DNA of 64,000 bases from the NCBI RefSeq assembly GCF_900445255.1, contig NZ_UAPU01000007.1, positions 1-64,000 on the forward strand, written 5' to 3'. Source of the stretch: Anaerobiospirillum thomasii. Lineage in GTDB: Bacteria; Pseudomonadota; Gammaproteobacteria; Enterobacterales; Succinivibrionaceae. Shown piece after piece: positions 1-8,085 of this stretch. The first letter of the stretch is position 1. Each line of letters begins with the position of its first letter. The position numbers and the translations under genes are program-made. The notes under the pieces are model-generated. The model was not told where the DNA came from. It made no database searches and was given only the letters and a program-made list of their open reading frames with translations.

Positions 1-210
1 CTCTTAGGCTCAACACCTGGCGCTATTTCATAGCCCTCATCTCGTGGAGTGAACTCATCAAGTACATTATCAGCACTAATTGAAGGCTTAACTGTGGCAA
101 CACTTTGATCAAAGATTTTAGAATTTGAATAAGAGCCATCAAGCACATGAAAACCACCGCCTGTGGTTCTTGTAAGCTCAAAATGCACTGATGTTGATGC
201 ATAGCGTGAA
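1..210 (-). pseudogene. Out-of-frame continuation of the DnaB-like helicase, partial
   Basis: On the minus strand, the frame entered just after the helicase core (around 209-213, where a TT would have to be read as T) is open to the window edge. It reads AKSRY, then VHFELT, then GGGFHV, then an acidic linker. The 'vvAK-R' motif followed by a beta strand is how DnaB C-termini continue, so this segment belongs to the same gene. The gene is therefore either frameshifted in the genome, affected by a base-call error, or decoded by ribosomal slippage. Confidence 0.6.
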
Positions 211-1368
211 CTTGGCCACCACCATTTTAAAGTTTGACTTTTCATCATCCTTAAACAGAATAAGGGCAAGAGCGACATCACGCACAACACCCGAGGATCC
301 TGCAATGTCATAAAGGGTCGGCTCTTTTTTCTTTTTGCCCTTGTCAAACTGTGGCTTGGTCAGCTGAGTCAGAACAAGAATGGCAGTATCACTATCCTGC
401 GCCAGGGCTACAAGCTGACGCATAACATCGGAAATCTGCTCCCACTGCTCGCCCCTTTTATATCTGTCGTTTTCAATAATTTGCAGATAGTCAATGACAA
501 TCAGATCTACATCGCCTATAAACTTGGCACTGTCTACACTGCTCTTGATATCATTGATAGACATTGAGCGCCCACCGATGATTTTTAAATTGTTGTTCAG
601 ATCGTAGGCCTGATTAAACTCATTAAAAGCTTTATGTGGAAAGCCGTGCTCCTTAACCATCTTCTCGGTCACTTTCATCTTGACCATAAAAAGGCGCTGT
701 GCGATTGAATCCACACTCATCTCGGCGGTGAAAAATAAAACGCGCTTATTGTTGTCAATGGCACGCAGGGCAGACTCAATGCCAAAGTAGGTCTTACCCA
801 CACCTGTATGTGCTGCCAATATGGAGACCTCGCCACGTCTGTAACCATAGACTTGATTATCAATGCTCTGATAGCCTGTTGATATATACAGGTGGTTAAA
901 GACATCAGGATCGCTTATATCATTAAGGGCAGAGTTACAGCTTTTTAAAACCTCATCTCTTTCTTTGAGCTCTTTAAGTCCTGTATTGGAGCCAAGGCAC
1001 ATCATGGCCTGATTGGTTAGATCTTTCATATCTGAGGCACTGCCCTCAAGTGCTGCTTTGATATTGGCCTTTGATATATTGATAATCTGCAATCTTGATG
1101 CCTTGTCTATCATCTGCTCCATCTGTTCGCACAGCGTGTCAAAGGTCACAGGAGAGGATGCGCTTGTTACAGCCTTAAACAGCTCATCAGACACATTAAA
1201 CTTGTGCAGGGTCTGCCTAAACTCTTTGAGGACAAAGATGCTGTGAGTCTTGGTATGTTCATACAGGGCCTTGAATATGCCCACATGTTCCACAGGAATT
1301 TTTTTAATGCTGTTTTTATAGCGTGAGATGAATTTACTTCTGTCCTCGGCTGTGCAATACATAATCAA
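178..1368 (-). CDS. DnaB-like replicative helicase (phage), frameshifted near its C-terminus
   Basis: This is a RecA-fold replicative helicase of the DnaB family that would unwind prophage DNA at the fork. It has an alpha-helical N-terminal domain of about 150 residues. The ATPase core follows, with Walker A (HTGVGKT, about residues 187-195) and Walker B (LIVIDYLQI, about 286-297). The frame stops at 178 after an atypical tail, while another frame continues the expected DnaB C-terminus past the window edge (see the entry at 1-210). It overlaps the upstream PriCT-2 gene by 4 bp, so translation is probably coupled. The family call is strong; whether the frameshift is real is uncertain. Confidence 0.85.
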   Translation of the reverse strand: MIMYCTAEDRSKFISRYKNSIKKIPVEHVGIFKALYEHTKTHSIFVLKEFRQTLHKFNVSDELFKAVTSASSPVTFDTLCEQMEQMIDKASRLQIINISKANIKAALEGSASDMKDLTNQAMMCLGSNTGLKELKERDEVLKSCNSALNDISDPDVFNHLYISTGYQSIDNQVYGYRRGEVSILAAHTGVGKTYFGIESALRAIDNNKRVLFFTAEMSVDSIAQRLFMVKMKVTEKMVKEHGFPHKAFNEFNQAYDLNNNLKIIGGRSMSINDIKSSVDSAKFIGDVDLIVIDYLQIIENDRYKRGEQWEQISDVMRQLVALAQDSDTAILVLTQLTKPQFDKGKKKKEPTLYDIAGSSGVVRDVALALILFKDDEKSNFKMVVAKFTLCINISAF

Positions 1369-1763
1369 ATTGCTATAATCAAAGAGCTTAAGTTTTTGAT
1401 GCTGTCATAGAGTGTCATCTCTGTCGCTTCTGATGACTTAAGCTCTACAGCAGCATCATCCACTTTTGATTTGTTTGAGAATACTTGTCCCTGGCGCATT
1501 GAGAAACCTCTCTCCTGCGCCTTTTTAATAAGCACGCCTATCCCTATTCCCTGATTATCTTTATAAAACAAACTCTTCTCATGTTTAGCAGCAGCTGCAT
1601 CATGCTTATCACTCTTTGATGCCCATGAGACGCATCTGTTAAAGACATCACCGTCACCAGGGAAGGCATTCCCCAGCGCACGGAAGACGTCCACCCACTC
1701 ATCACGCTCACTTGGTTCAAAGTAGTTTAAAAGCTCTGCCACCTGTGCTTTATCAAAATTCAT
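1365..1763 (-). CDS. PriCT-2 (primase C-terminal 2) domain protein
   Basis: This 132-residue protein has the signature of the primase C-terminal 2 domain: a start resembling 'LNYFEPSERDEWVDVFRALG', then W-S-K and a KSLFY-like motif. The domain normally follows the polymerase domain of phage and plasmid primases, but here it stands alone between the initiator and the helicase. It probably acts in primase recruitment or helicase loading at the prophage origin. The gene overlaps its neighbours by 1 and 4 bp, so the three replication genes form one translationally coupled operon read leftward. No catalytic primase motif is present in it. Confidence 0.65.
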   Translation of the reverse strand: MNFDKAQVAELLNYFEPSERDEWVDVFRALGNAFPGDGDVFNRCVSWASKSDKHDAAAAKHEKSLFYKDNQGIGIGVLIKKAQERGFSMRQGQVFSNKSKVDDAAVELKSSEATEMTLYDSIKNLSSLIIAI

Positions 1764-3109
1764 TATTCACCCTCCTTAAAAATAGCATCCAAGGTTTCAT
1801 CTAAAGTCACGGCAGGCAGCTTAAACTGCGTATATGCTTTGTTAAAGACGCCCCATATACTTGCAAAGTAATCAAGCATTTCCTTATCTGAGGCATTGAG
1901 AAAGACATCCTCGTTTTTTGTAAATTTAAAGAGATCTCTCCATGTGTCATGCATATCGTTGTGATACCTGAAGCGATACAGGCAGAAATGTATAAACCAT
2001 GCATTGATAATGATGATTAGCTCTTTGGTGCCTATGTACTTTTTGGCAATAATGTCATAACCGCTAAAGTCATAGCCCTCACGGCAGTGGCGTCTTATTT
2101 TTCTCAAAGCTTTATCATCAAAGGCAAAGTAATGAGCCTCAGCCCATGTAGGTGTAAGTTTCATTTTTTCATCTTTCTGAAACAGCCACTTTTGCAACAT
2201 CAGGCGATCAAAGAGTCTGCCAAAGGTTTCAATGTAGTTATCCTCACCGTCTCTGTACTTTCTAAATAAGATTTTGCAGTTATTAAGAATCACTGTTTGA
2301 AAGTAATCAAGAAAGTGAACGCCCTTGGATGGGTCGTAATGACCAAGAGCATAGTCAAGCACGGGCTCAAGATTAAATTCACACCTGCCTGCATGATCGT
2401 GATAAAAGTACTTGCAACATAAGAGCTCTCTGGCCCACTCTTTGATATTTGTATAAATCCAATCAGTCAGAGCTTCATAAGGCCCACCATCAAAAGGGAT
2501 AGTCTTTTTAGCCTCTGCCAAATCACAACGAAATACATCCTTGTCTTTGAACAATTGGTCTAAATTATTTTTATAAAATTTGAGTAAAAACCTTTCTATA
2601 TATATTCTTAGGTTTCTTAGGTTTCTTAGGTTATTAGTTGTACACGCCTTGTGTACATTGACGTCACACTGTGTGTACATTGAGGTGTCAGAGTGTGTAC
2701 AACTAGAAGTAACATCTTGTGTACGACTAGATGTATCTGTATGAGTACAACTAGTTGTACACGCCTTGTGTACATTGACGTCATCGGTCTTACAGGCTAA
2801 AAGTTCCCAGTTAGGCGTAATCACTCTAGATCCGTGCATGTGTAAACCTGTACGAGACACTTTGATCAAATCTCCACTTTTTAACACCTGAAGCGCTCTT
2901 GCAATTTGAGTGCGATACAGAGGAAAAGGGATCATCTCTTGAATTTTTGCATCCGAAAGGACACAGTGCCCTTTTTTCTTTGCCATGTGACAAGCTTTAC
3001 CTAAAATGAATAACGCTAACAGCTCCGAGACTCCACATTTTTTAAATATGCCTTTTAAGCTGTTAGGGATTAAAAAAGTTTCAGCATTAAAATTATCAAC
3101 TGCCCCCAT
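1763..3109 (-). CDS. Phage replication initiator-like protein with embedded iterons
   Basis: The N-terminal 90 residues look like a winged-helix DNA-binding domain. Next come a Thr/Ser/Cys-rich linker encoded by repeated DNA, a triple NLR repeat, and a C-terminal domain of about 280 residues that I do not recognise. The position (first large gene after the early promoter, before PriCT-2 and DnaB genes) and the iteron-like repeats inside the gene match phage initiators such as lambda O, where the origin lies inside the gene. I start it at ATG 3109: GAGG lies 7 bases upstream and the upstream stop overlaps in TGATG. A GTG start one codon earlier is possible. Confidence 0.65.
   Translation of the reverse strand: MGAVDNFNAETFLIPNSLKGIFKKCGVSELLALFILGKACHMAKKKGHCVLSDAKIQEMIPFPLYRTQIARALQVLKSGDLIKVSRTGLHMHGSRVITPNWELLACKTDDVNVHKACTTSCTHTDTSSRTQDVTSSCTHSDTSMYTQCDVNVHKACTTNNLRNLRNLRIYIERFLLKFYKNNLDQLFKDKDVFRCDLAEAKKTIPFDGGPYEALTDWIYTNIKEWARELLCCKYFYHDHAGRCEFNLEPVLDYALGHYDPSKGVHFLDYFQTVILNNCKILFRKYRDGEDNYIETFGRLFDRLMLQKWLFQKDEKMKLTPTWAEAHYFAFDDKALRKIRRHCREGYDFSGYDIIAKKYIGTKELIIIINAWFIHFCLYRFRYHNDMHDTWRDLFKFTKNEDVFLNASDKEMLDYFASIWGVFNKAYTQFKLPAVTLDETLDAIFKEGE
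2605..2783. repeat. Iteron cluster and AT-rich 9-mers: candidate prophage replication origin
   Basis: Two exact 32-base copies (2635-2666 and 2752-2783) contain TTGTACAC, CTTGTGTACATTG and ACGTCA. Between them are several degenerate copies of the GTGTAC core, near 2673, 2695, 2719 and 2743. Immediately to the left are three perfect tandem copies of TTCTTAGGT (2605-2631) beside an A/T-rich stretch (2570-2604). Iterons next to short AT-rich tandem repeats are the usual layout of an initiator-binding origin with its unwinding element. That this is the origin is inference. Confidence 0.6.
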
Positions 3110-3345
3110 CACTGTACCTCAATAATTTTTACCTTTGGATAAACAATGAGAGAACCGTCCGATCTTTGTGTCGCATATTCTGCTATTCCTTTATCCTTGA
3201 GCCTGCTTAATGTTTGAAAAAGAGCAGGCCTTGAAATTTTGAACTTAAATAAAAGATCATCTATTGAGACAAACTGATTTTTTGATAGCCCTTGAAAGAA
3301 CAGAATTAATTCACATTCTCGTTTAGAAATAGAAAAAGAACGCAT
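3109..3345 (-). CDS. Small winged-helix protein, first gene of the replication operon
   Basis: This 78-residue protein reads as a winged helix: the segment SIDDLLFKFKISRPALFQTL looks like a helix-turn-helix, followed by SRLKDKG and a beta wing ending VYPKVKII. It is transcribed divergently from the S24 repressor, the position of Cro or CII-type early regulators in lambdoid phages. Its stop overlaps the initiator start (TGATG). It could be a transcription factor or an accessory to the initiator, whose N-terminus has a similar fold. Function is not proven by sequence. Confidence 0.55.
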   Translation of the reverse strand: MRSFSISKRECELILFFQGLSKNQFVSIDDLLFKFKISRPALFQTLSRLKDKGIAEYATQRSDGSLIVYPKVKIIEVQ

Positions 3346-3516
3346 ATATACTCTCCAAAGAAATATAATATAACTGATATTAGCATATTATATGACTTAA
3401 TAAATATAAAATCTTCACCTAACAATAAAAAATATGCTTGAGACCATAAAAAACATTGAATATATGCGCTTTTCTTCCTATACTTTAAAAGTTACATATT
3501 AAGAGAGGACAATAGA
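3346..3516. promoter_or_regulatory. Divergent early control region with palindromic operator candidate
   Basis: The repressor and replication operons diverge from this 171-base AT-rich gap. At 3384-3394 is CATATTATATG; on the minus strand it reads CATATAATATG, a perfect 11-base palindrome around one A that contains a TATAAT -10 facing the replication operon. The identical palindrome occurs in front of the other early operon at 4312. The repressor gene has a good ribosome site (AGAGAGG, about 3501). A repressor bound at the palindrome would cover the -10 box. Confidence 0.5.
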
Positions 3517-4116
3517 ATGAAGCGACGATCAAAATACTCACATTTAAGTGATAAAGAATTGGGACAAAAAATAAGGCTTTTAAGACATAGCTCAGGGCTC
3601 TTACAGTCTAACTTCTGCACAGCCATGGAGATATCTCAATCTAGACTATCTCGCATTGAGAATGGACAAGCTAGACCATCGGATCAACAAGTTGACGCTC
3701 TGCTTGAATATACAAACACGCCACCAGATTTTTTTGAATTAAACTCTCCAAAGGTTGCAGGAACTGCCAGTGCTGGCTTTCCAACAGATCGCTATCCTGA
3801 CGATCTAGGCACTCTGTCGGACATTGTTCCAACTCATGAGCACATCTTTATTGTGCAGGTTTCAGGCTACAGCATGGAGCCAACCATCAACAATGGAGAC
3901 TTTGTTATTGTTGACTCTTTACAGAAAGATCCTCAGGATCTGCGCAATCAGATAGTATGCGCAAGAGTAGAAGATGAAGAGCACGTAATTAAGCGCCTTG
4001 TATATGAAACAGGCTGTTATTATCTTAAATCTGACAACCCTCAATTCCCTTTAATTCCTGTCCGCGCTGATACAGAGATTGAAGGCAAAGTCACAAACAT
4101 CATTAAAAAACTTTAA
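3517..4116 (+). CDS. LexA/CI-type prophage repressor (XRE HTH plus S24 peptidase)
   Basis: An N-terminal XRE helix-turn-helix (about residues 12-68) is followed by an S24 autopeptidase domain. The nucleophile Ser119 lies in the GYSMEPT motif and the general base Lys159 in HVIKRL. An Ala86-Gly87 pair in SAGF is the expected self-cleavage site. Such proteins hold early operators silent and cleave themselves when stimulated by RecA filaments, so this prophage should be SOS-inducible. It is divergent from the replication operon and precedes the recombination operon, with matching palindromes before both. A terminator follows at 4130. At 199 residues it is a normal length with all catalytic residues present. 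Confidence 0.9.
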   Translation: MKRRSKYSHLSDKELGQKIRLLRHSSGLLQSNFCTAMEISQSRLSRIENGQARPSDQQVDALLEYTNTPPDFFELNSPKVAGTASAGFPTDRYPDDLGTLSDIVPTHEHIFIVQVSGYSMEPTINNGDFVIVDSLQKDPQDLRNQIVCARVEDEEHVIKRLVYETGCYYLKSDNPQFPLIPVRADTEIEGKVTNIIKKL

Positions 4117-4129
4117 TTGTCTTTTTTTT

Positions 4130-4154
4130 AGCCCCCTTGCTGGGGCTTTTTTTT
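4130..4154 (+). terminator. Rho-independent terminator after the repressor gene
   Basis: AGCCCC (4130-4135) pairs with GGGGCT (4142-4147) and is followed by a run of eight T. It lies 14 bases after the repressor stop. Confidence 0.85.
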
Positions 4155-4245
4155 GCCCTAATTCCCTACAATTCCCTCCTGCTTCTTCAAATATGCACCA
4201 TGGCAAACACTTGTCGCATAAAAATTACCCTATTTATCATACAGA

Positions 4246-4322
4246 TATGCAATAAATCTGCATAAAATATTTAAAATAACTCATATATATCTTTATTTTT
4301 TCTATATTAAACATATAATATG
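4246..4322 (+). promoter_or_regulatory. Operator/promoter of the recombination operon
   Basis: CATATAATATG at 4312-4322 is a perfect 11-base palindrome containing a consensus TATAAT -10 (4314-4319). It is identical to the minus-strand palindrome at 3384-3394. A second inverted repeat, TATGCA (4246-4251) with TGCATA (4259-4264), lies upstream. The palindrome over the -10 box makes it the likely second repressor operator. Confidence 0.5.
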
Positions 4323-4349
4323 ATCAAATTCATCATAAAGAGGAAATAT

Positions 4350-4544
4350 ATGACCGAAAGCACTACATTATTAACATTTGCCCCTAATTCAACTTTAAAA
4401 CTAAGACGCAGGATAGTTATTGAAAAGGTGAAGGCGCTTTTAAGCAACAAAGAAAAAGAGGCTGTTATCAACGAATACAAAGCCTTAATTGATGAACTAG
4501 CACAAATTGATGATAGAGAAAAATCCAATGACCAAAGAATTTAA
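4350..4544 (+). CDS. Small hypothetical protein, first gene of the recombination operon
   Basis: This is a 64-residue, mostly helical charged protein (ENxLK-rich, ending DREKSNDQRI). I choose ATG 4350 because AGAGGAAA lies just upstream; an earlier in-frame ATG at 4320 falls inside the promoter palindrome and has no ribosome site. Its 3' end overlaps the next tiny gene by 17 bases. I recognise no family. Confidence 0.5.
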   Translation: MTESTTLLTFAPNSTLKLRRRIVIEKVKALLSNKEKEAVINEYKALIDELAQIDDREKSNDQRI

Positions 4545-4653
4545 ACACTGGATGAGTGAATCAATGAACAAAGAGGCTTTCTTGTTTGCCCTTATTTCAA
4601 CAGTTCTATTTTTTGCAGTGGCAACACTGTTTGACTTTTTGGAGATTTTTTAA
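4528..4653 (+). CDS. 41-residue single-pass membrane peptide
   Basis: This short reading frame (MTKEFKHWM start) has a charged N-terminus followed by a hydrophobic stretch of about 20 residues (FALISTVLFFAVATLF). It overlaps the preceding gene by 17 bases, and its stop overlaps the exonuclease start codon (TAATG), so it sits in a coupled operon. Similar small membrane peptides occur in phage early regions, for example host-inhibition peptides, but I cannot assign a family. Confidence 0.45.
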   Translation: MTKEFKHWMSESMNKEAFLFALISTVLFFAVATLFDFLEIF

Positions 4654-5741
4654 TGACTGACTTACCAATAATTGAGGGTCTTACCTATGAGCAGGCAGGC
4701 GACATTCATGATAAGCGCACAGCCAAAATCAACCAAATGATCGCAGATAAAGGCCTTACAGGCTATGACAAATGGCTTGCAGAGCGTCAGTGCGGTCTTG
4801 GTGGCTCTGATGTGGCTGTAATCCTTGGCCTTAGCAAATACAAGAGCCCTTATGAGCTTTGGCTTGAAAAGACAGGACGTGCAGAGCCTTTCAAGGGCAA
4901 TGATGCCACACACTGGGGTCAGAGACTTGAGGACGTTATAGCAGAAGAATACGCAGAGCGCACAGGCATGATGCTACACACCTGTCCGACTCTGAATGAT
5001 AACACATGTTTTTGGCTGTTCGGCTCTCCTGATCGCATTGTAACAACCAAGGAGAATCCAAACTCACCTGTATCTATTTTAGAAATAAAAACAACAAGGC
5101 GCAACACAGCTACTAACGAGATAGACGACAACGGAGACACCGTCATGCTGTGGGGCCCTGGCAACAAGTACATAAATGGCAAGCTTGCCGTGCAGGATTC
5201 TCAAGTCCCTATGGAGTACATCTTACAAGTTCACGTGTATATGCTCCTTACCGGTGTCAGAACCTGTGACCTTGCTGTCCTAATGCAGACCTCTGACTAT
5301 CGTGTCTATACCATTGACTTTGATCTAGAGGTAGCTGTTGAACTCCATAGGAACACATATGAGTGGTGGGTTAAGCATGTTCTTCTAGATCAGGAGCCTC
5401 CAAAGACTATCAAGGATCTAAAGAATGCAGAGCACTCAAGTGACTATGCTCAGGTAGATGCAGACATTAAAAACGCTGTCATTAGCTACAGAGAGATTAA
5501 GGACCAAATAAAGGCACTTGAAAAGCAGGCAGACACACTGCAAGAGAAGATAGTCACAGCTATCGGAGAAAACGAAGGCATTCAAGATGCAAACGGTGCC
5601 GTCCTGGCTACCTACAAGCTTCAAAAGGGCAGAATCTCAATCAATAAAGATCTCTTAGAGATTGAGCACCCAGAGCTATATGCCCGCTATAGAGTTCAGG
5701 GCGCAAATTTCAGAGTTTTAAGAACAAAAGCAATTAATTAA
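4653..5741 (+). CDS. YqaJ-type phage recombination exonuclease
   Basis: This 362-residue nuclease is of the lambda-exonuclease/YqaJ superfamily. It would resect double-strand ends to give ssDNA for the annealing protein encoded next. Diagnostic stretches are the N-terminal GLGGSDVAVILGLSKYKSPYELW, then WGQRLEDVIAEEY, then the PD-(D/E)xK core with SPDRIV and ILEIKTT (about residues 35-155). The C-terminal third has a coiled coil (KALEKQADTLQEKI). GGAG precedes the ATG, which overlaps the upstream stop. Family and role are well supported by both motifs and the neighbouring RecT-like gene. Confidence 0.88.
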   Translation: MTDLPIIEGLTYEQAGDIHDKRTAKINQMIADKGLTGYDKWLAERQCGLGGSDVAVILGLSKYKSPYELWLEKTGRAEPFKGNDATHWGQRLEDVIAEEYAERTGMMLHTCPTLNDNTCFWLFGSPDRIVTTKENPNSPVSILEIKTTRRNTATNEIDDNGDTVMLWGPGNKYINGKLAVQDSQVPMEYILQVHVYMLLTGVRTCDLAVLMQTSDYRVYTIDFDLEVAVELHRNTYEWWVKHVLLDQEPPKTIKDLKNAEHSSDYAQVDADIKNAVISYREIKDQIKALEKQADTLQEKIVTAIGENEGIQDANGAVLATYKLQKGRISINKDLLEIEHPELYARYRVQGANFRVLRTKAIN

Positions 5742-5755
5742 AAAGGAATATAAAA

Positions 5756-6850
5756 ATGGCAGATTTTAACGTATCAAACTTCAATACAAGACCAACCGTT
5801 GTGGGCGCACAGCCCACTTCTAATGGCTTTAACAGCTTTCAGCCACAGCAGGCCCCACAGGTTCAGCCTATGCAGGCCTTTCAGCCACAGCCACAGATGA
5901 CACCGCAGATGATGCAGTCAAATGCTTTTATCCCTTCTGCCCCTCCTGTTCCTGTGCCTCCTGCTCCAATGGTGCCAAGTGCTGAGACTCTTGCCCATGA
6001 CTTTGGCCATGTTGAGTCTGATACCTCTGTAGCTATGGCAATGGAAGAGGCTGGCAGAAAGGTGGTAAATGGCTTTAATGTACTGCCTAAGACCATCAAT
6101 GATGCTAGAGAGTACGCCAAGTATTTAAGTTTTTCTTTACTAGTGCCTGCTGCACTGCGCTCAACCGATACAGTAGATCATAGTGTTGATGTTTTTCTGA
6201 TCATAGCTGCAGGTCAGCGTTTTGACCTGTCTCCTGAGATGGCCCTAAGAGCCTTCTATGTAGCGAACGGCCGTGTAGATATGTTTGTCAAAGCCAAGGC
6301 CGGTATCTGCATCAAGTACGGCTCATGGTCTTATAAGGTAGAGCAGCAGCCTGGCTACTATGGTGTGACTTATTCAGGCTACAGAAAAGACAGACCTAAT
6401 GAACCTCACTCTGTGACCTATTCAACAGCAGACGCACAGCTGCGCAACCTTGTGGCCATTGACGCCAACGGCAACATTTTCGGACAAGGCAAATGGGCAG
6501 ACAAATGGCCTGACATGATCAGAATTCGCGCCCTGGGCCGTTTCCTTGATGAAGTGTTCCCTGATGTTATCGGTGGCTACACCTCAAGAGAGGAAATGGA
6601 AGATCTTGATGCCCTGCCTGTAGCATCTGAGCACAAAGAAGGCCAGCCTGCCAAGGAGAGCAAATCAGTCAAAGATGCGCTTAAAAAGACACGCACCACC
6701 AAGAAGGTAATAGGCACAACAGATAGCATTCAGCCACCTTCACTTGTGCCACCTCCACAGGTACTGTCTCAGATGAATGCCAAAGCAGAAGGCCCACACA
6801 TTGAAGAGATTAAAGAGCCTGTGCTTGATGCTGACAACCCACCATTTTAA
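5756..6850 (+). CDS. RecT-like single-strand annealing protein
   Basis: The N-terminal 80 residues are Pro/Gln/Met-rich and probably disordered. The core (about 110-290) has the RecT/Bet layout, including AAGQRFDLSPEMALRAFYV, a GSWSYKV strand, and W-x-DMIRIRALGRFLDEVFPDVIGG near its end. RecT proteins anneal complementary ssDNA and partner with the exonuclease encoded just upstream. A 70-residue tail ends in DADNPPF, resembling the acidic C-terminal tip of SSB. The gene lies 14 bases after the exonuclease. Family is likely; the tail interpretation is inference. Confidence 0.75.
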   Translation: MADFNVSNFNTRPTVVGAQPTSNGFNSFQPQQAPQVQPMQAFQPQPQMTPQMMQSNAFIPSAPPVPVPPAPMVPSAETLAHDFGHVESDTSVAMAMEEAGRKVVNGFNVLPKTINDAREYAKYLSFSLLVPAALRSTDTVDHSVDVFLIIAAGQRFDLSPEMALRAFYVANGRVDMFVKAKAGICIKYGSWSYKVEQQPGYYGVTYSGYRKDRPNEPHSVTYSTADAQLRNLVAIDANGNIFGQGKWADKWPDMIRIRALGRFLDEVFPDVIGGYTSREEMEDLDALPVASEHKEGQPAKESKSVKDALKKTRTTKKVIGTTDSIQPPSLVPPPQVLSQMNAKAEGPHIEEIKEPVLDADNPPF

Positions 6851-6878
6851 TTTTTGAATTTAATAGGAGTAAAACAAC

Positions 6879-7613
6879 ATGATTGAACTAGGAAATGTAC
6901 AGACCTTAACTGACGAGAAGTTTTTTGCATCTCTTGACGGTCTGCCATACATCAACAATTCAGGCGTGTACGATGCTGTGATTATTGATGCAATTGCAGG
7001 CGCTAGACAGAACGACCCTAATCACAAGGTCATCTCCCTTGGCCTGCTGTGCACCGATGCAGATGGCAAAAAGGGCCGTATGAACCTGTCCATTGATTTA
7101 TCACAGACAGAGTTCTCACACCACACAACCAACCTGGCCTATCTGCTTGGCTCTGTTGATCAGACCGGCAGGGTATACATTGACGACCAGGTGAAGCAGC
7201 TGCCAAAACCTCTTCCTGATGGTCGCACCTCCTTGACCATTATTGCCAACTTCATACAGAAGCAGATAAAGGTAGCCGTGCGCCGTTCATCTAAAACAAA
7301 TCAAAAAGGCGTGCCTTACTTCTCTGTCGTGGCCTTTTTCAATCCACAAGGACAGAGCGCTATTGAGCTTGCAAGAGGTCAGCAACCACAGAAGATCCAC
7401 GAGGCTATGGCAACCTTGCAGAGTGAGGGCAATGAGATGCTGACTATCAGCAATCAGTCCACACAGCAAGCCCCAGCATATGGCCAAGGTGCTGCACAGA
7501 ACATTTACGGCCAGACAGCACAACAGGCTCCTGCTTATGGCCAAGGCGCCCCTAACAATATCTATGGCCAAGCAGCAGCTGCACAACAGCAGGCTAATGT
7601 AAATCCATTTTAA
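6879..7613 (+). CDS. ssDNA-binding-like phage protein (DUF669-like)
   Basis: The 244-residue protein has a folded N-terminal domain of about 165 residues with alternating beta strands, suggestive of an OB-type fold. A low-complexity Q/A/G/Y tail follows, carrying three copies of a (Q)APAYGQGA / NIYGQ motif and ending NVNPF. This resembles SSB organisation (OB fold, flexible tail, short PF-ending tip). Its place right after exonuclease and annealing genes matches phage proteins of the DUF669 kind. I did not see a canonical SSB motif, so the family is tentative. Confidence 0.5.
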   Translation: MIELGNVQTLTDEKFFASLDGLPYINNSGVYDAVIIDAIAGARQNDPNHKVISLGLLCTDADGKKGRMNLSIDLSQTEFSHHTTNLAYLLGSVDQTGRVYIDDQVKQLPKPLPDGRTSLTIIANFIQKQIKVAVRRSSKTNQKGVPYFSVVAFFNPQGQSAIELARGQQPQKIHEAMATLQSEGNEMLTISNQSTQQAPAYGQGAAQNIYGQTAQQAPAYGQGAPNNIYGQAAAAQQQANVNPF

Positions 7614-7622
7614 GGAGAAGGT

Positions 7623-7877
7623 GTGAATAAAGGAGAGGTTAAAGGCATAAGGGTATTTGACGTCTTCTTTCCATCTAAAACCAATTTAATGAGGGTGCTG
7701 GGCTATAAGTTCTGCCCCTCGTTCAAAGATGAGAAAGAGATAGAAGAGTGGCTTATGAAAAGGTTCAACCTGGATGACAGGGCATATCTGACAGAGCTGC
7801 TGAAGAGTCTCAAGGACAAATACGCCAAATATCTAATTGAGAAGCGATTTGAGAGGCATAAATTTAAGAGGTTTTAA
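7623..7877 (+). CDS. Hypothetical phage protein (84 aa)
   Basis: This starts with GTG after AAGGAGAAG and follows the ssDNA-binding-like gene by 9 bases. It is a basic, helical protein ending in a Lys/Arg/Phe-rich segment (EKRFERHKFKRF) that could bind nucleic acid. It stops just before the AlpA-like gene. I do not recognise the family. Confidence 0.5.
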   Translation: MNKGEVKGIRVFDVFFPSKTNLMRVLGYKFCPSFKDEKEIEEWLMKRFNLDDRAYLTELLKSLKDKYAKYLIEKRFERHKFKRF

Positions 7878-7879
7878 TC

Positions 7880-8083
7880 ATGACAGAACAAACAAAAGTG
7901 GATATTCAGCCAATTTTTATATGCAGAGCACAGTTTAAAGAGTATGTCGGTATCAGCTATTCAACCGTATACAGGTATTTAAACAGCACCTTCAAGGGGT
8001 TTCCAAAGCCACTGATATTAGGCACCAAGGCCTTTTATAAGCTTGATGACATTAAAAAATTCGTTGCAGAGATGGAGGTTTAA
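7880..8083 (+). CDS. AlpA/excisionase-like helix-turn-helix protein
   Basis: At 67 residues it has the small winged-helix layout of AlpA and MerR-like excisionases: FKEYVGISYSTVYRYL as the helix-turn-helix, then a basic loop and FYKLDDIKKFVAEMEV at the end. Such proteins bend DNA for site-specific excision or regulate transcription. It lies in the rightward early operon, not next to the integrase, so either role is possible. The gene is 2 bases after the preceding stop. Confidence 0.6.
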   Translation: MTEQTKVDIQPIFICRAQFKEYVGISYSTVYRYLNSTFKGFPKPLILGTKAFYKLDDIKKFVAEMEV

Positions 8084-8085
8084 AA

